DNA from: Paulownia fortunei
Taxonomy: Eukaryota > Streptophyta > Magnoliopsida > Lamiales > Paulowniaceae
Assembly (NCBI GenBank): GCA_019321725.1
Contig: CM033114.1
Coordinates: 13,992,278-14,056,277, forward strand
Reading direction: 5' to 3'
DNA length: 64,000 nucleotides
The notes below the pieces were generated by a model that was not told where the DNA came from, did no database searches, and was given only the letters and a program-made list of their open reading frames with translations. Shown here piece after piece: positions 22,900-33,896 of the stretch (the stretch's first letter is position 1; each line of letters begins with the position of its first letter). The position numbers and the translations under genes are program-made.

Positions 22900-24420
22900 T
22901 AATAATATAATTTGAAAACAATTTCATGTGTCCTTTTCTATACCAATTTTGTTTTTAAAAAACTAGAAGTCTATTTTTTTCTATCCTAACTCTTTAAATA
23001 CTTTGAATTTTCAAATAAAACTAGTTTCATATTAAATTTTATTTCGAAATCTTTCTAGCCATACGTCACAAACATATATAGAGAAATTCATAAGAGAAAA
23101 TTATGGTCATTTAAAGTTGAATATTATGCACAACTATATATTAATTTATGATATTTTCCCAACAATTTGAAATATTTCTATTATAATTCTAGAGAACAAA
23201 ACCATGTAAGTATATTCCTATCTCACATGTAATTTATGATTTTTTACACCTAGAACTATATACATATATCACCTCCCGGGTCAATATGATTCGCAAATCA
23301 TTTAATTAGTGGCCAAGTAATTGAAAGCATTAAGAATAATGTTGAAAACTCAACTTGAAAATAAATCAAGAATTGAATTGATACAAATATTCAAAATATT
23401 TTAACTAGAGTACATCACAACCCTAGAAAAAGAAATTAGTTCATGATGGTAAAAATGAGTAACAACTTAACAATATTCATGAACATGATTAAAGAGAGAA
23501 ATAGGAAAGATAGAAATAAAACTTGGAAAAGGATGAATTTCTTCCCTCATGATGGTTTCTTCCTTAATCTTGGAAGAAATCTCCCCTTCTCCTTGTCTTC
23601 TTCTATTCTTTTCTTTCTTTTCTTGGCTTGTTCTCTCTTCTCTCCCTCCTCTCTAACTAATTTCTTCTCTTAGAGGCTTTTAGAATCCTTAAAATTGGAT
23701 GTGAGATGCCCTAAAGAGGACAAAAATCCCATTTTGACCATACTTTTCTGCTTTTCAGTGCCTAGGAGCTGACTGGTGGTGCCTAGGCACAGTGCTCTCT
23801 ATTTTCAATGCCTAAACACCATGTTTTGGCACCTAGGCACTATTGCTATAGTTTTCCTAAATGCCATATTTTGGTGCCTAGGCGTCGTTGCTGCAGTTTT
23901 CCTTTTTCCTTGACAGTGTTCAGCCCTTTGTAACTCATTTTTGACCTCTTTTTAGAATGAATTGGCTTTTAGTGTCTTCTAAGTAATTGTAGCTCTATAT
24001 CTTTCGTTCCATAGCCACTTGAATCAACTAGATATGAAATCTGTGAAAAGCGTAATGGCTACAAAACCAAAATGTGTCATACTAGAAAGTTGTAATAAAG
24101 TGTAGACTCTTTAACCTAATTGTTCTTATTGAAATCAAAATAAATGGATTTGTGATGAACATAGAAATTATAGATATATATTTTGGCCTTATAATGGTTC
24201 AAGAATCAAGTCAAAATAATATTTGAGTATAGAGTTATGATCGAAATACGAATACTGGCCACAATAGCACTATAACGAGGGTTCTTCTAAAATTTAACCA
24301 AGTTTTGTGTTTCTTTCCATTTTCTTCTCCTTTTGTCATTACATATAAAATTTAAAACTAAATGCATAAAAAGTAATATAAATACTTGAAAATAAATTAA
24401 ATGTTAATCAAAAGACATAC
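22900..24420 (-). repeat. LTR-like sequence with GCCTAGGCAC cluster
   Basis: The block AGTACATCACAACCCTAGAAAAAGAAATTAG at about 23409 and the following pyrimidine-rich run are typical of plant LTRs read in reverse. At 23757-23890 five variants of GGTGCCTAGGCAC recur, some in reverse. No partner LTR lies in the window, so boundaries are approximate and family is unknown. Confidence 0.4.
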
Positions 24421-24739
24421 GAATTATTGGTATAAAGCCAACTCAACAAAAAATAAGCCTATGTAGTTTGGTAAACACTTCAAAAGTAGATCAATTATGA
24501 GCAGTCGGCTTTATAAACCTATTCAAATGATAAATGAAAGTAGATAAACTACTACTTTCACACTCACACACACAAGACCATGAAGTTAAGTATAACCAAT
24601 ATGCATATTAATATGTAAACTTGGTATATTTTTCTAATCTTTTGAGATGAGATGTTAGGAAATTCTTTCTTGACTTTGGTAGCCTGATTCATTGAGGGGT
24701 TGTTATTGAAAATTTCTTGTTTGATGCTTGAGGACAAGC

Positions 24740-24762
24740 AAATCTTCAAGTTTAGGAGTATT
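24740..24762 (+). promoter_or_regulatory. Polypurine-tract-like sequence before an Athila-type LTR
   Basis: GAGGACAAGCAAATCTTCAAG leading into TTTAGGAGTATT just before TGATAAG parallels GAGGACAAGTAAGGGTTAAG leading into the purine tract of the younger Athila element (minus strand, 30484-30517). It marks the 3' end of an internal region lying to the left. Confidence 0.5.
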
Positions 24763-26326
24763 TGATAAGTTGATTTTACACCAACAATTTATATACCTTT
24801 TAAATAATATTTGGTTTGTTTTCAAGTGTTTTTGCCACTTTTTATGCATTTATTTTGAAATCTTGTAGGAAATAACAAAAGGAGAAGAAACTGGAAAGAA
24901 AATAAAAACTTGGTTGAAATATTGAAGAATTCATATTGTGCTGCTATTGATGACAGTGTTTGTATTTCAATCATAAGTCTTTGCTCTAATATCATATTAA
25001 CTTGATTCTTGATCCATTGGAAAGTAATAAATAGATTTATAACTTTTAGGTTTTCCATAAAATCCAATTCCTAAAATTTCAATGAGAAATATCGAGTTCA
25101 AGTGTCAGCATTGGACTGAACAATTCTTGTATAACACATCTCTGTATTTTAGGCTTAAATCTCTCCATAAATATCCTATTGAGATAATTCATGATGATAT
25201 AGAAAGTTAAGATATAGGATTACTACAAATCTTATGAAGACACCAAAAGTCGGTTTTGCCTAGAAATTGGTGAAAAATTGATTTCAAAAGGTTGCATATG
25301 CTGGAGAAATAGATTTTGGACAAAATGTTCAATGCTTAGTTGTCCAGTCAGTATCTACGCATTTCCACTTGGATAAAAGGGGAAAATAGGTATTTATCCC
25401 TCCTTAGGACTTCTTTCATCTGATTTTAAGGACCCCAAAGAGCCTCTAAAAGGATTCTTGGATGTGAGAAGTTGTTCTTGATAAAAGGAGTGCTGCTGGA
25501 CAGAAGGAAGATAATCTTGTTAGCAAAGAGGTCATTCTTGGAGATAAGGAGAGTTTCAACCATTCCTCTCACTTCAAAAATTGGTGAACAATTTCCTTGT
25601 TCTATTTTATGTATTTCTTGAAGTTATATTCATACATGATAAACTAAACTTTTCTTTCTAGAGGATGATGCAACCTTATTTGATTCTATGTTTTCAATTC
25701 TAAATAATATTAGTTCAAGTTATTCATCTTGTTTGTGTGTTGTTTAGTATTGCATCTTGATTATTTGCCATTAATTGAGAGTGTTTGATGTATGAGATTT
25801 GATACTCGACTGAGGGAAGATTATACATGATCATAAAGATAATATAACCCAGGAATCATAGAGTTGAGAAGTTTATGAAACCTTTGAAGTTTTGAAGAAG
25901 AATTCATTTAACTTTTGTGAAGTTTTATTCTTGTGTTTTTATAGAGATATTGAAATTCATATTAGAATTCATAATCAATTCGGCACTCGAGAGAGGGAAT
26001 TGATGAGCTTAGGAATTATTAACTTACATGTATTGTTAACTTGAATTGCTATGTTTTGAAAGGAAGAACATAGGTGATAATTGAGCGAGTCATTCCTCTA
26101 GAATTTATTGCTCATAAGGTGTTTGTTGTATTACTTCTAAGAAGTCGCTATTATTTTTTGCAATTTTTGTATTCTATTTTGTTTAATCATCACTTGGTTT
26201 TCAAAATAAAATTAAGACTATTTGAACTATAGTACTTGTTGAAAGTTTTGATTGTAATCCTTGTGGATATACTCACCATTGTATTAAAACTTGACACCAT
26301 GCACTTGCGGTTTGTAAAATATTTCA
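24763..26326 (+). repeat. Athila-like 3' LTR, plus orientation, of a separate subfamily
   Basis: It begins TGATAAGTTGATTTTACACC directly after a polypurine-like tract and ends around CACTTGCGGTTTGTAAAATATTTCA, just where the reverse transcriptase reading of the old Athila element begins. Only the TGATAAG start is shared with the LTRs at 28866 and 40221. The inside is non-coding. It appears to be the right-hand end of an element that truncated or inserted into the old Athila pol. The exact end is uncertain. Confidence 0.5.
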
Positions 26327-26805
26327 TGAATAATAATCAAATTAAAATTGGACTTGAAGATCAAGAAAAAAAACTACTTTTACCTGTTCTTTTGGTACTT
26401 TTGCGTATCGAATGATATCTTTTGGATTACGTAATGCACGATGTATGCTTAGTATTTTTAGTGACATGGTAAAACATTTCCTTGAAGCCTTCATGGATGA
26501 TTTTTTTTTTTTTGGTTTTGGTAATTCATTTGACGATTACTTGTCTAATTTAGAAAATATTTTGATCGGGTGCGAAGAAAAGAACCTTGTACTCAATTAG
26601 GATAAATGTCATTTCATGGTAACAACTGGTATTATTCCTCGATATATTATTTTGTCAAAAGGTATTGAAGTAGATAAATCAAAAAATGATTTAATTGCTA
26701 ATTTGTTAATACAAAAGTCTGTGAAAGATATAAGATCATTTTTAGGATATGTTGGTTTTTATAGATGATTTATCAAAGATTTTAGTATAATATATAAATA
26801 TTTGT
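26327..26805 (+). pseudogene. Athila reverse transcriptase (old copy), broken
   Basis: It reads QIKIGLEDQEKKTTF-like, then SFGTFAYRMISFGLRNARC-type sequence and the catalytic motif AFMDDFFFFGF (Athila form FMDDFS(V/I)FG). It continues as DDYLSNLENILIGCEEKNLVLN and KCHFMVTTGI. The N-terminal half of RT is missing because of the LTR to the left. A stop replaces Trp after LVLN and others follow. RT copies element RNA into cDNA. Confidence 0.8.
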
Positions 26806-26819
26806 GTAATCTTTTAACA

Positions 26820-27300
26820 AAAGACACTATTTTGAATGGACTAAAAATTGTGAAAATGCTTTTTTTAAGCTTGAAAGCATACTTACTCCTGCTCCAATAA
26901 TGCAGCCTCCATATTGGACTTTACCTTTTGAGATAATGTGTGATGCAAGTTACTATGCTGTTGGAGTTGTTTTAGGACAAAGAAGAGATAAGAAACCATA
27001 TGTCATTTACTATTCAATTAAAACTTAGCGCTCAATTGAATTATTCAAAAATGAAAAATAATTACTTGCTGTAGTTTTTACATTGGACAAAGTTAGATCT
27101 TATCTTGTTGGCTCGCCAGTTGTTGTTTTCAATGATCATGTAATTTTGAAATATCTTTTATCAAAAAAAGATGCCAAACCTTGACTAATTAGGTTGATTC
27201 TCTTACTCCAGGAATTCAATATTACGATTTGAGATAAGAAATGAGTAGAAAATGTGGTGGCTAATCGTTTGTCGAGATTTATGTCTGATGACTCATTTCA
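26820..27300 (+). pseudogene. Athila RNase H (old copy), broken
   Basis: Readable pieces include EIMCDASYYAVGVVLGQRR (family CDASD.AVGAVLGQR), KKPYVIYYS, then a [18 protein letters not shown] piece and [11 protein letters not shown]. The first catalytic Asp (CDAS) is present; D in SDHA is shifted to NDHV. Several stops (TAG at 27027, TGA at 27182) break the frame. Same order and spacing as in the younger element. Confidence 0.75.
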
Positions 27301-27309
27301 AACCATACC

Positions 27310-28613
27310 CATTAATGACACTCTTCCCAATGAAAAATTATTTAATATTTTTATTTTACCTTTATTTGTTGACATTATTAATTTTCTTATGACAGGAGAG
27401 ATGACACCACATTGAAATTCTAAGATAAAAAGAAGTTTTTAATCGAGGTGAAAAGCTTTTATTAAAATGATCTATACCTATTCAAATATTGTCCTGATCA
27501 AACCTTTCGAAGATGCGTGCCTGACAATGAGAAAGGTAATATTCTTAAATTTTATCATTTAGAAGCATGTGTTGGTAACTTTTTGGTAAAGAAAACCGCT
27601 GTAAAGATCTCGCAATGTGGATTTTATTGGCCAACTCTTTTCAAAGACACTTACACTTTCTGCAAAAGTTGTGAAAATTATCAAAAGTTAGGATCTATTT
27701 CAAAGCAAAACATGATACCTTATACCCCATCCTAATGATTGAAATCTTTGACTGTTGGGGTATTGACTTCAGAGGACCATTTCCATTATCATTTGGTTTT
27801 ATTTACATACTGGTCGCCATAGATTATATCTCAAAATGGATTAAGGTAATTCCTTATCGAAACAATGATCACAAAATAGTGATAAGATTTTTGAAAGAAA
27901 ATATTTTAAGTTGATTTGGAAGTCCTAATCCATTATTAGTGATATAGGAAAATATTTTTGTAACAAATTTTTTTAAACTTTAATGAGAAAATAAGGAATT
28001 ATATATAAAGTTGCAATCACTTATTACCCTCAAACAAATGGACAAGTTGAACTAGTAAATAAGTAGATAAACAAATTTTGAAAATGATAGTTAACCCAAA
28101 TTATAAAGATTAGTCTCTTCTACTTGCTGATACACTTTGGGCATATATATAAGCTTTTAAAACATTATTAGGCATGTCTCCTTATAGGATAGTTTATGAA
28201 AAACTTTGTCATTTACCTGTAGAACATGAACATAAAACTTATTTGACAATCAAAATATTTAATTTCAACCTTGATGAAGCTTCACATTACGCAAATTACA
28301 AATCAATGAACTTCAAGAATTGAGAAATAATGCATATGAGAATTTTAAAATTCATAAAACAAGAATCAAAGAATTTTATGATAATAAAATTTCAAGAAAA
28401 ACATTTGAAGTTGATCAAAAAGTTTTGCTTTATAGTTCTCGATTGCATTTATCTTCTAAAAAATTGAGATCAAGATGGAGTGGTCATTTTGTTGTAAAAG
28501 ATGTATATCCCTATGGGGCGATTGATATTGAGAATCCTAAAAATAGTAACGTATTCAAAGTAAATGGACAAAGACTTAAACCGTTTCTAGAGAATCAGTT
28601 TTCACAAAAGTAA
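27310..28613 (+). pseudogene. Athila integrase (old copy), broken
   Basis: 27517-27735 holds the zinc-binding part (ACVGNFLVKKTAVKISQCGF, then [12 protein letters not shown]). The second His of the HHCC motif (normally GGHF) is Asn here. The core follows with [15 protein letters not shown] at about 27760, retaining the first catalytic Asp, then [15 protein letters not shown]. Later parts are frameshifted. The C-terminal domain at 28320-28613 is open and clear (KTRIKEFYDNKI, then [20 protein letters not shown]). Confidence 0.8.
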
Positions 28614-28860
28614 ATCATTTTCTTTCTAACCCTCGTTATTATTAATGCGTATATATATACAAATTTTCTCTAACTTTGTTTGTTTTGTAAGATTTCTTTC
28701 TTTTATTTTCCTTTTTTTTCTTTTCCTGATTAAGTGGCAGATAATGGTACTCTGTGGCTATTCAAGTTGGACTTATCAATTTCCCAAAGAACTGAAATCA
28801 ATGTACAAAGTATCTCTTTTTTTCTCGTTCTGTTTTCTTGTTCTTTTCAAAATAGATGAC

Positions 28861-28865
28861 ATAAC
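28861..28865. repeat. Left target-site duplication ATAAC
   Basis: ATAAC immediately precedes the TGCTACAAC end of the LTR at 28866 and is repeated at 41833-41837 right after the other LTR end. It defines the insertion of the younger Athila element into the older one. Confidence 0.9.
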
Positions 28866-30482
28866 TGCTACAACTTTAAGGTTGCAAACCCAAGTGCAGG
28901 TTGTAGTAAGTAATAAATTTCTCGTGAGTCCGAGGTCGATCCACAGGGAAGTTGTTTGAAGAATTCAAGTTTATATTTATAAAAAGATGGAGTTTATGTG
29001 AATAAAAAATATATGAACAATTAATGTATGATGTAGCTAAAGAAAAAAAACCGAAGTAATAAAAGTACTGAGGATTAGGGATCCACTCTTGAGTTTTGGA
29101 TAGATAAATGGTTATTTATTCTTTTTACCTCTATTAATTGCCACAATTGGAATCCATACATAATGAAGGTTCCAATGGGAAGATATTATCAAGTAACTCA
29201 TGCAATAAGGTAATCATGATATTGTCTTACTATTGCAATTTATCTCTTAACGCCAACACTTATTTATGGAATCAAGCATTTATATACTCCTTCGTCAACA
29301 ACAAATCAAGGTTTCACATTAGCAGTCGGTGGGGTAAAACCGTACAATAAGCTAAATGAACCCAAGTATTTGTTGTGCCATTGGAGATACATAAATCAAG
29401 AATCATCACAAAAATAAGTAGGGTTTAGATAAAAAATAATAATAATAATACAACATACTTAAACAATTTCTACCCTTATAACCATTTATCTTCCTCCATC
29501 AAGAGATTCACCCTTTTTCCTCAGCAAAATGAAATTTAGAAAGACATAATAAAAGTAACAAAGACTAAAAATATAAGAGAAACTAGAGAATGCATTTCTA
29601 TTACTACTAGAAAACTTACAATACTAGAAAACATATAAACTAGATAACTTAGCCTAAAGAAACCCTCTACCCCCCTCCTCTTACAAGCTGAATACATGGC
29701 CTATTTATAGTACTTGGAGTAAGCTAGAGGCCAAACAAATAATGGAGGGGTTAATCAAGTGGTATGCTAGTTGCCAAGAGTTGGTAAGTTGTTACACAAA
29801 TTTCTCAACCATTGAATTGAATTATATTTTTCGATCAGATACAGCTAGATTTTGAAGATACGTAAAGAATAAAAATTGTATATCTTTCAACGCTGATATA
29901 TTTTCATATATCTTTTGTCAAATTTGGTGATCGGATGAAGGAGATATGGTCAAATTACCGATTTATGTCCAAGAGCCGCCCTGTAACATCAGCAGCAACT
30001 TGCAGCCTATGGTTTTACCATTTCGACACATTTTCACACCATCTTGTCTTCAGTAAACTTGTTTATTTACCTCTTGGGTATAACATATCCAAATTTCAGA
30101 CCAAAATAAATTTAGGCTCAAGATATATAACCGAATTGGTAAAATAAGTCAATACTGGGCTGAACTCTGATCTGAATTTTGGTGATCCATTTTGTGTAAT
30201 TACTTGGACGAATTTTGTGCTATCATCAAAACTGAATTGGGCTGAGCCTCCAACATAAAAGTTGTACCTCTATCTCTTGGCTTTCAAATGAAACAAGCTT
30301 CAGGTCCATAGAGCTTTTGATCATGAAGTTACGCTCAAATTACAAAAACTGCACAAGTCTGAAAACATGCTTCCATTTATTCCCTAACACAAAACATTAA
30401 TAAAACAAGAATATTAACAAGAATAAAGCAAGAAAAGTATAAAGGATTTGATATAAAAATATGTCAAAATATGCACTTATCA
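28866..30482 (-). repeat. 3' LTR of younger Athila element
   Basis: On the minus strand it starts TGATAAGTGCATATTTTGAC and ends …CTTAAAGTTGTAGCA. Nearly identical to 40221-41832. Differences include a longer A run near 29042, one extra T near 29122 and single-base changes. It contains one copy of the ~178 bp segment that is triplicated at 47021-47554 and a TAATAATAATAA run. LTRs hold promoter and polyadenylation signals; exact sites cannot be set by eye. Confidence 0.95.
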
Positions 30483-30497
30483 AATTCCCCCACACTT
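30483..30497 (-). promoter_or_regulatory. Polypurine tract of younger Athila element
   Basis: The minus strand reads AAGTGTGGGGGAATT directly before the LTR start TGATAAG. It is preceded by GAGGACAAGTAAGGGTT. This is the plus-strand primer in the form usual for Athila elements and fixes the element's 3' boundary. Confidence 0.9.
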
Positions 30498-32251
30498 AAC
30501 CCTTACTTGTCCTCGAGCAAGCTTAAAACAAACATAAACTAATCCACTTTCGTAGGAAAACACGATTGCATTTAGCATATGCAACAAGCCTTTAATCCCC
30601 TAGGTGGCCCATAGAGGACGAGTTATAGTCTCGTGAAGGTTTCCAGCAGTGATACCTACAAACACCTATAATAACTATCTTCCAACTTTTATTCTCATGA
30701 AGCAACAAAGTAATATGGAAATAAAATCAAACAAGTGTTGAGTTTAACTCTTAGTCATTCAAAAATCAATACATTTCCACAATAATCATACTCAAGTGTG
30801 TGTGTGGACAGTTAATGTCAATAGTGATGAAACTATGCATGTTTCAAATAAGTGAATTCTCATAAAACCTTACAAAACCATCACCCCAATTTCTAACAGA
30901 AAAGTTAAACATCATAGGCTTTCCTTTGGTGCAAATCTCCACTACACTGAAGGCACCACACGAAATCAAAAGGTCTTTAACAAAGGTTGTAATGGGGCCA
31001 AAGGGTGGTGATGTAGCTAAGAAATAAAAGGATAGGATGCAACAAACGTTCTAAAAACTTCATGGAATCAGAGACATAAAATTTATCGATGAAAAATTCT
31101 CCAACTCCACAAATTTCACACTGGAGTCTATTGTTATTGAATTGGACCCATCTCTATTCATCTTGCAACATCTCATTTTTAGTTGCAACTTGTAGCACTT
31201 TGCAACTTTTTTTTTTTTTATATTGTTTTTTTTCTTTTTTTTTCTTTTTTTTTTTTAGAGAAACTCCCCCACACTTATCTTCTATCCCAACCTAAATTTC
31301 TTTTGTAAGTCCAAGCTTTCAATTGAATGTCTCTTAAACTTCAATCATTTTTAGAACAAGGGTTGGATAATAGTGTATTTAGGCTAGGTAAAAAGATATG
31401 GTTAAAAAAAAAAATATATTTATTTATTGTAAGGCTCAAAGTGGTTTATTAGGGGGATGTTTTCTTTAAATATCATATAGGGAACAAGCTGATTTGGCAA
31501 TGGTGCTAGAAAGCCTAATGCCTTAATCATTTTTCTAGTGGTGCACTATCAGTCGTTCGCCTCGACAGACCAAAAGTAAAAGTTCTAATACTCAACCCCT
31601 ACATGTTGAAGATTCAAGTGATGATTAGAGTAAGGGCATAAGAACTATATATTTTGACATGATTGTCTTCACACTAAATAATATAACTATTTGTGCAAAA
31701 TAAAATTTGAGTATAATTATCGCAAAAATATATTAACCAAATAACAACATCAAAGTCCAAAACAACATCCATCATCAATTAAACCATATTATTCATGCTT
31801 AATTTTAATCATTGAAGTTGGAAGAACCTATACGACTCAAAAAAAAATATTGGTAATTCACAAACACTTGTTAAAAACTTTACAAACCTGCCATATTATG
31901 CAAAAAATAGGGATGCGTCTCAAGAGTGTTACAATTACCCTTTACTCAGCCACCTTTTTTTCATGCTTTCAACGGACCCAGCAAAAAAAAATACGCTTGA
32001 TTTATATTTATTTTTTTATTTTTTTATTTTTTATTTTTTTATTTTTTTTAAATACTAAAAAAAAAACACACATTGAATATACAAGTCATGATATCAATTA
32101 TCCCTCCCCCCAACCTAATCGAGACATTGTCCCAATGTCAAAAATAGATAGGAAAGTAAAGTTTGAAAGATATCACCTGAAATGCGGCTAATAAAGCTGA
32201 AACAACAAAAAAAACACACATACTATTAGATAAAATCATTAACAATAAGTA
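30498..32251 (-). other. Athila 3' region between LOG homologue and 3' LTR
   Basis: It is non-coding with poly-T/poly-A tracts (31207-31256, 32005-32070). A second purine tract nearly identical to the functional one (minus strand AAGTGTGGGGGAGTTT) lies at 31261-31276. The reverse complement is collinear with 44534-46017 of the older element, which also keeps the second tract (AGTATGGGGGAGTTT at 45440), so the region belongs to the family and not to a chance insertion. Confidence 0.75.
31261..31276 (-). promoter_or_regulatory. Second polypurine-tract-like site
   Basis: The minus strand reads AAGTGTGGGGGAGTTT about 780 bases before the LTR-adjacent tract and differs from it at one base in the shared core. 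The older Athila copy retains it. It could act as an internal plus-strand primer, or mark an earlier LTR junction. Confidence 0.5.
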
Positions 32252-32903
32252 TCACAGACTGAGAGTCAAATTCAATTTGCGTTTTCGACCATTGTTCCTA
32301 TTGGACCAATCCACATTGGCCAAGACTGGATCAGGTTTTGGCACATATGCTAGAAGTTGATCAATCAGCTGGTCAGGTGTTGGAGCAGAAATGATGATTC
32401 TTCTCGCAGAAGTTGAAATAAAACCTTTTGTCGCAGCATGATCTACAAAAGATAGCAAACCATCATAAAAACCATTAACATTAAGAATACCTATAGGTTT
32501 TTGGTGAATATTGAGTTGTGCCCAAGAGACAATTTGGAATAATTCTTCCAGTGTACCAAACCGCCAGGTAGAATGATGAATGCATCCGCATTGTTTACCA
32601 TATTAGGCATTCTGTCCTGAATGTGTGACACTTTCAGCTCATCTCCAATGGTCATACCTGTGATATTCTGTACTGTTAAATATTTTGGGATAACTCCCAA
32701 AACTTTGACACCTCCTACATAAGCAGAAATGGCAACACTCCCCATTAACCCCAAACTGCCTCCCCCATACACTAAATGAATTTTTCTTTCTGTTAAAGTT
32801 CTACCAAGATTATTGGCTGCCCCTATAAACTCACATTTTTTCCTAGATTGGATCCACAAAAAACACAAATGGAATTAAATTTGCGAGTTGAAGAAACTTC
32901 CAT
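32252..32903 (-). pseudogene. LOG-family (cytokinin riboside 5'-monophosphate phosphoribohydrolase) retrogene inside Athila
   Basis: From an ATG at 32903 to a TGA at 32252 the minus strand encodes a LOG homologue of about the family's length (~215 residues) without introns. Visible blocks: SICVFCGSN-type start, KIHLVYGGGSLGLMGSVAIS (Rossmann-like loop), VKVLGVIPKYLTV, SHIQDRMPNM (catalytic Arg kept; plant LOGs usually have MHQRKAEM), ADAFIILPGG, then in another frame the GTLEEL-type catalytic half, KPIGILNVNGFYDGLLSF and GFISTSARRIIISAPTPDQL, ending RKRKLNLTLSL. LOG releases active cytokinin bases from nucleotides. Two single-base losses (about 32834 and 32558) shift the frame, the second inside the PGGxGTxxE motif. 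Sense to gag-pol, in the env-like position. Confidence 0.9.
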
Positions 32904-33720
32904 TTTTTTTTTTTTTCGAAAATAAGTTGTGCAAAATAGAGTGAGTACGGTGATATTTTATTGGAGGTGTGAACAGGGAATACATTTATTGCATGTCTTT
33001 TTCTTTTGTCAAAAAGGTTGAAATATAAGGACACATACGAAATTTAAAATTACCTACTACATAGTATGTTACATACATGTAGTGTGATGACATTGTAGTG
33101 TGTGATTCTCGTGCACTCTTCCATCGGTTTTAATTCCAACTAGGCTTAAACGCCCTCTATGGGTCGAGGATATGCTTCCCATCCAGTTTTCTTATAAACT
33201 GGCAAACAGGATCTTTTAATGTCAGATTCCCAAGACTATAAAGCTCATATTCATTTTGAAAACGATCCTATAAATCAAGAATTGCACTTGTACCAATCCA
33301 CATGAATGCGTCTCAAGAGTCAATATAATATATGATCTAAACTGACTCCTTACTCAGTCCATCCATAATGAATTTAAATTTATCTTCTCGATTTTTAGAG
33401 ACCATTCCTAAAGAACGACACTTGTATTGTAAGTCCATCTAGCACAAATATGACAAACTTTCATTTTTTTCGCCCTCTCGTTTTTTTTTTTGAATATGTG
33501 CTTTTACCAAAACCAGACATGTATCTAGTAAGCAAATCTGGAAACTCATGTGAAAACTCACCTGCCCTTACCTTTGCTTCAATTACCATCGTATGTCCTC
33601 CGGAATGCCCTTGTGCATAAGCATCCTCAATCTTTCAATCCTGATTTTATAAATTTTAAATTGCATTTTTAGGAAGAAAAGGAAATCGCTTCTTGAGAGT
33701 TAGAAATATGTCACCCATTT
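32904..33720 (-). other. Conserved coding-like block between integrase and LOG homologue
   Basis: On the minus strand a reading starts with an ATG at 33718 (MGDIFLTLKKRFPFLPKNAI) and, after a break, continues GHSGGHTMVIEAKVRAG, EFSHEFPDLLTRYMSGFGKS, a KVCHICARWTYN segment, KNREDKFKFIMDGLSKES, and LGNLTLKDPVCQFIRKLDGK. The older element has the counterpart at 41838-42400 with similar residues kept. The family is not recognised. It may be a second captured gene piece or a remnant of the element's own 3' ORF. Confidence 0.5.
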
Positions 33721-33896
33721 TGAAATATATAAGAAAAGAGAATGAGAAAACAAAGAAAATTTGTACAAAGATTTCAGTTGTTTGGGAAACTGACAAGTCC
33801 GACTTTTATAGCCACGGAGTACCGTTATTCGCCATTTAACCGGGAAAGAAAAAATAAAAAAAATAAAAGAAGAAGAAGAGAAGAAAAAAAATAATG
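33720..33896 (-). other. Spacer after integrase
   Basis: It is a purine/pyrimidine-biased spacer (plus strand rich in GAAGAAGAAG and AAAAAATAAAAA) that matches 28614-28860 of the older element in reverse complement. No coding function is visible. Confidence 0.6.

Larger units (their letters stand above)
26327..28865 (+). mobile_element. Old Athila element, pol part (left half)
   Basis: Plus-strand RT, RNase H and integrase remnants run from 26327 to 28613 and a pyrimidine-rich spacer follows to 28865. All of it is collinear with the younger minus-strand element. The last bases, CAAAATAGATGACATAAC, match the younger element's CAAAATGGGTGACATATTTC. At 28866 the younger element is inserted; the old element resumes at 41838. 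Its gag, protease and 5' LTR are not in the window, having been cut off at 26327. Confidence 0.85.

Noticed and set aside
30498..32251. Env-like ORF with transmembrane segment in the Athila 3' region
   Set aside because: No long frame or membrane-fusion-like organisation could be read; hydrophobic frames come from poly-T tracts.
32252..32903. LOG homologue as a functional host gene
   Set aside because: It has no introns or own recognisable promoter, carries two frameshifts, and is enclosed by LTRs with a TSD.
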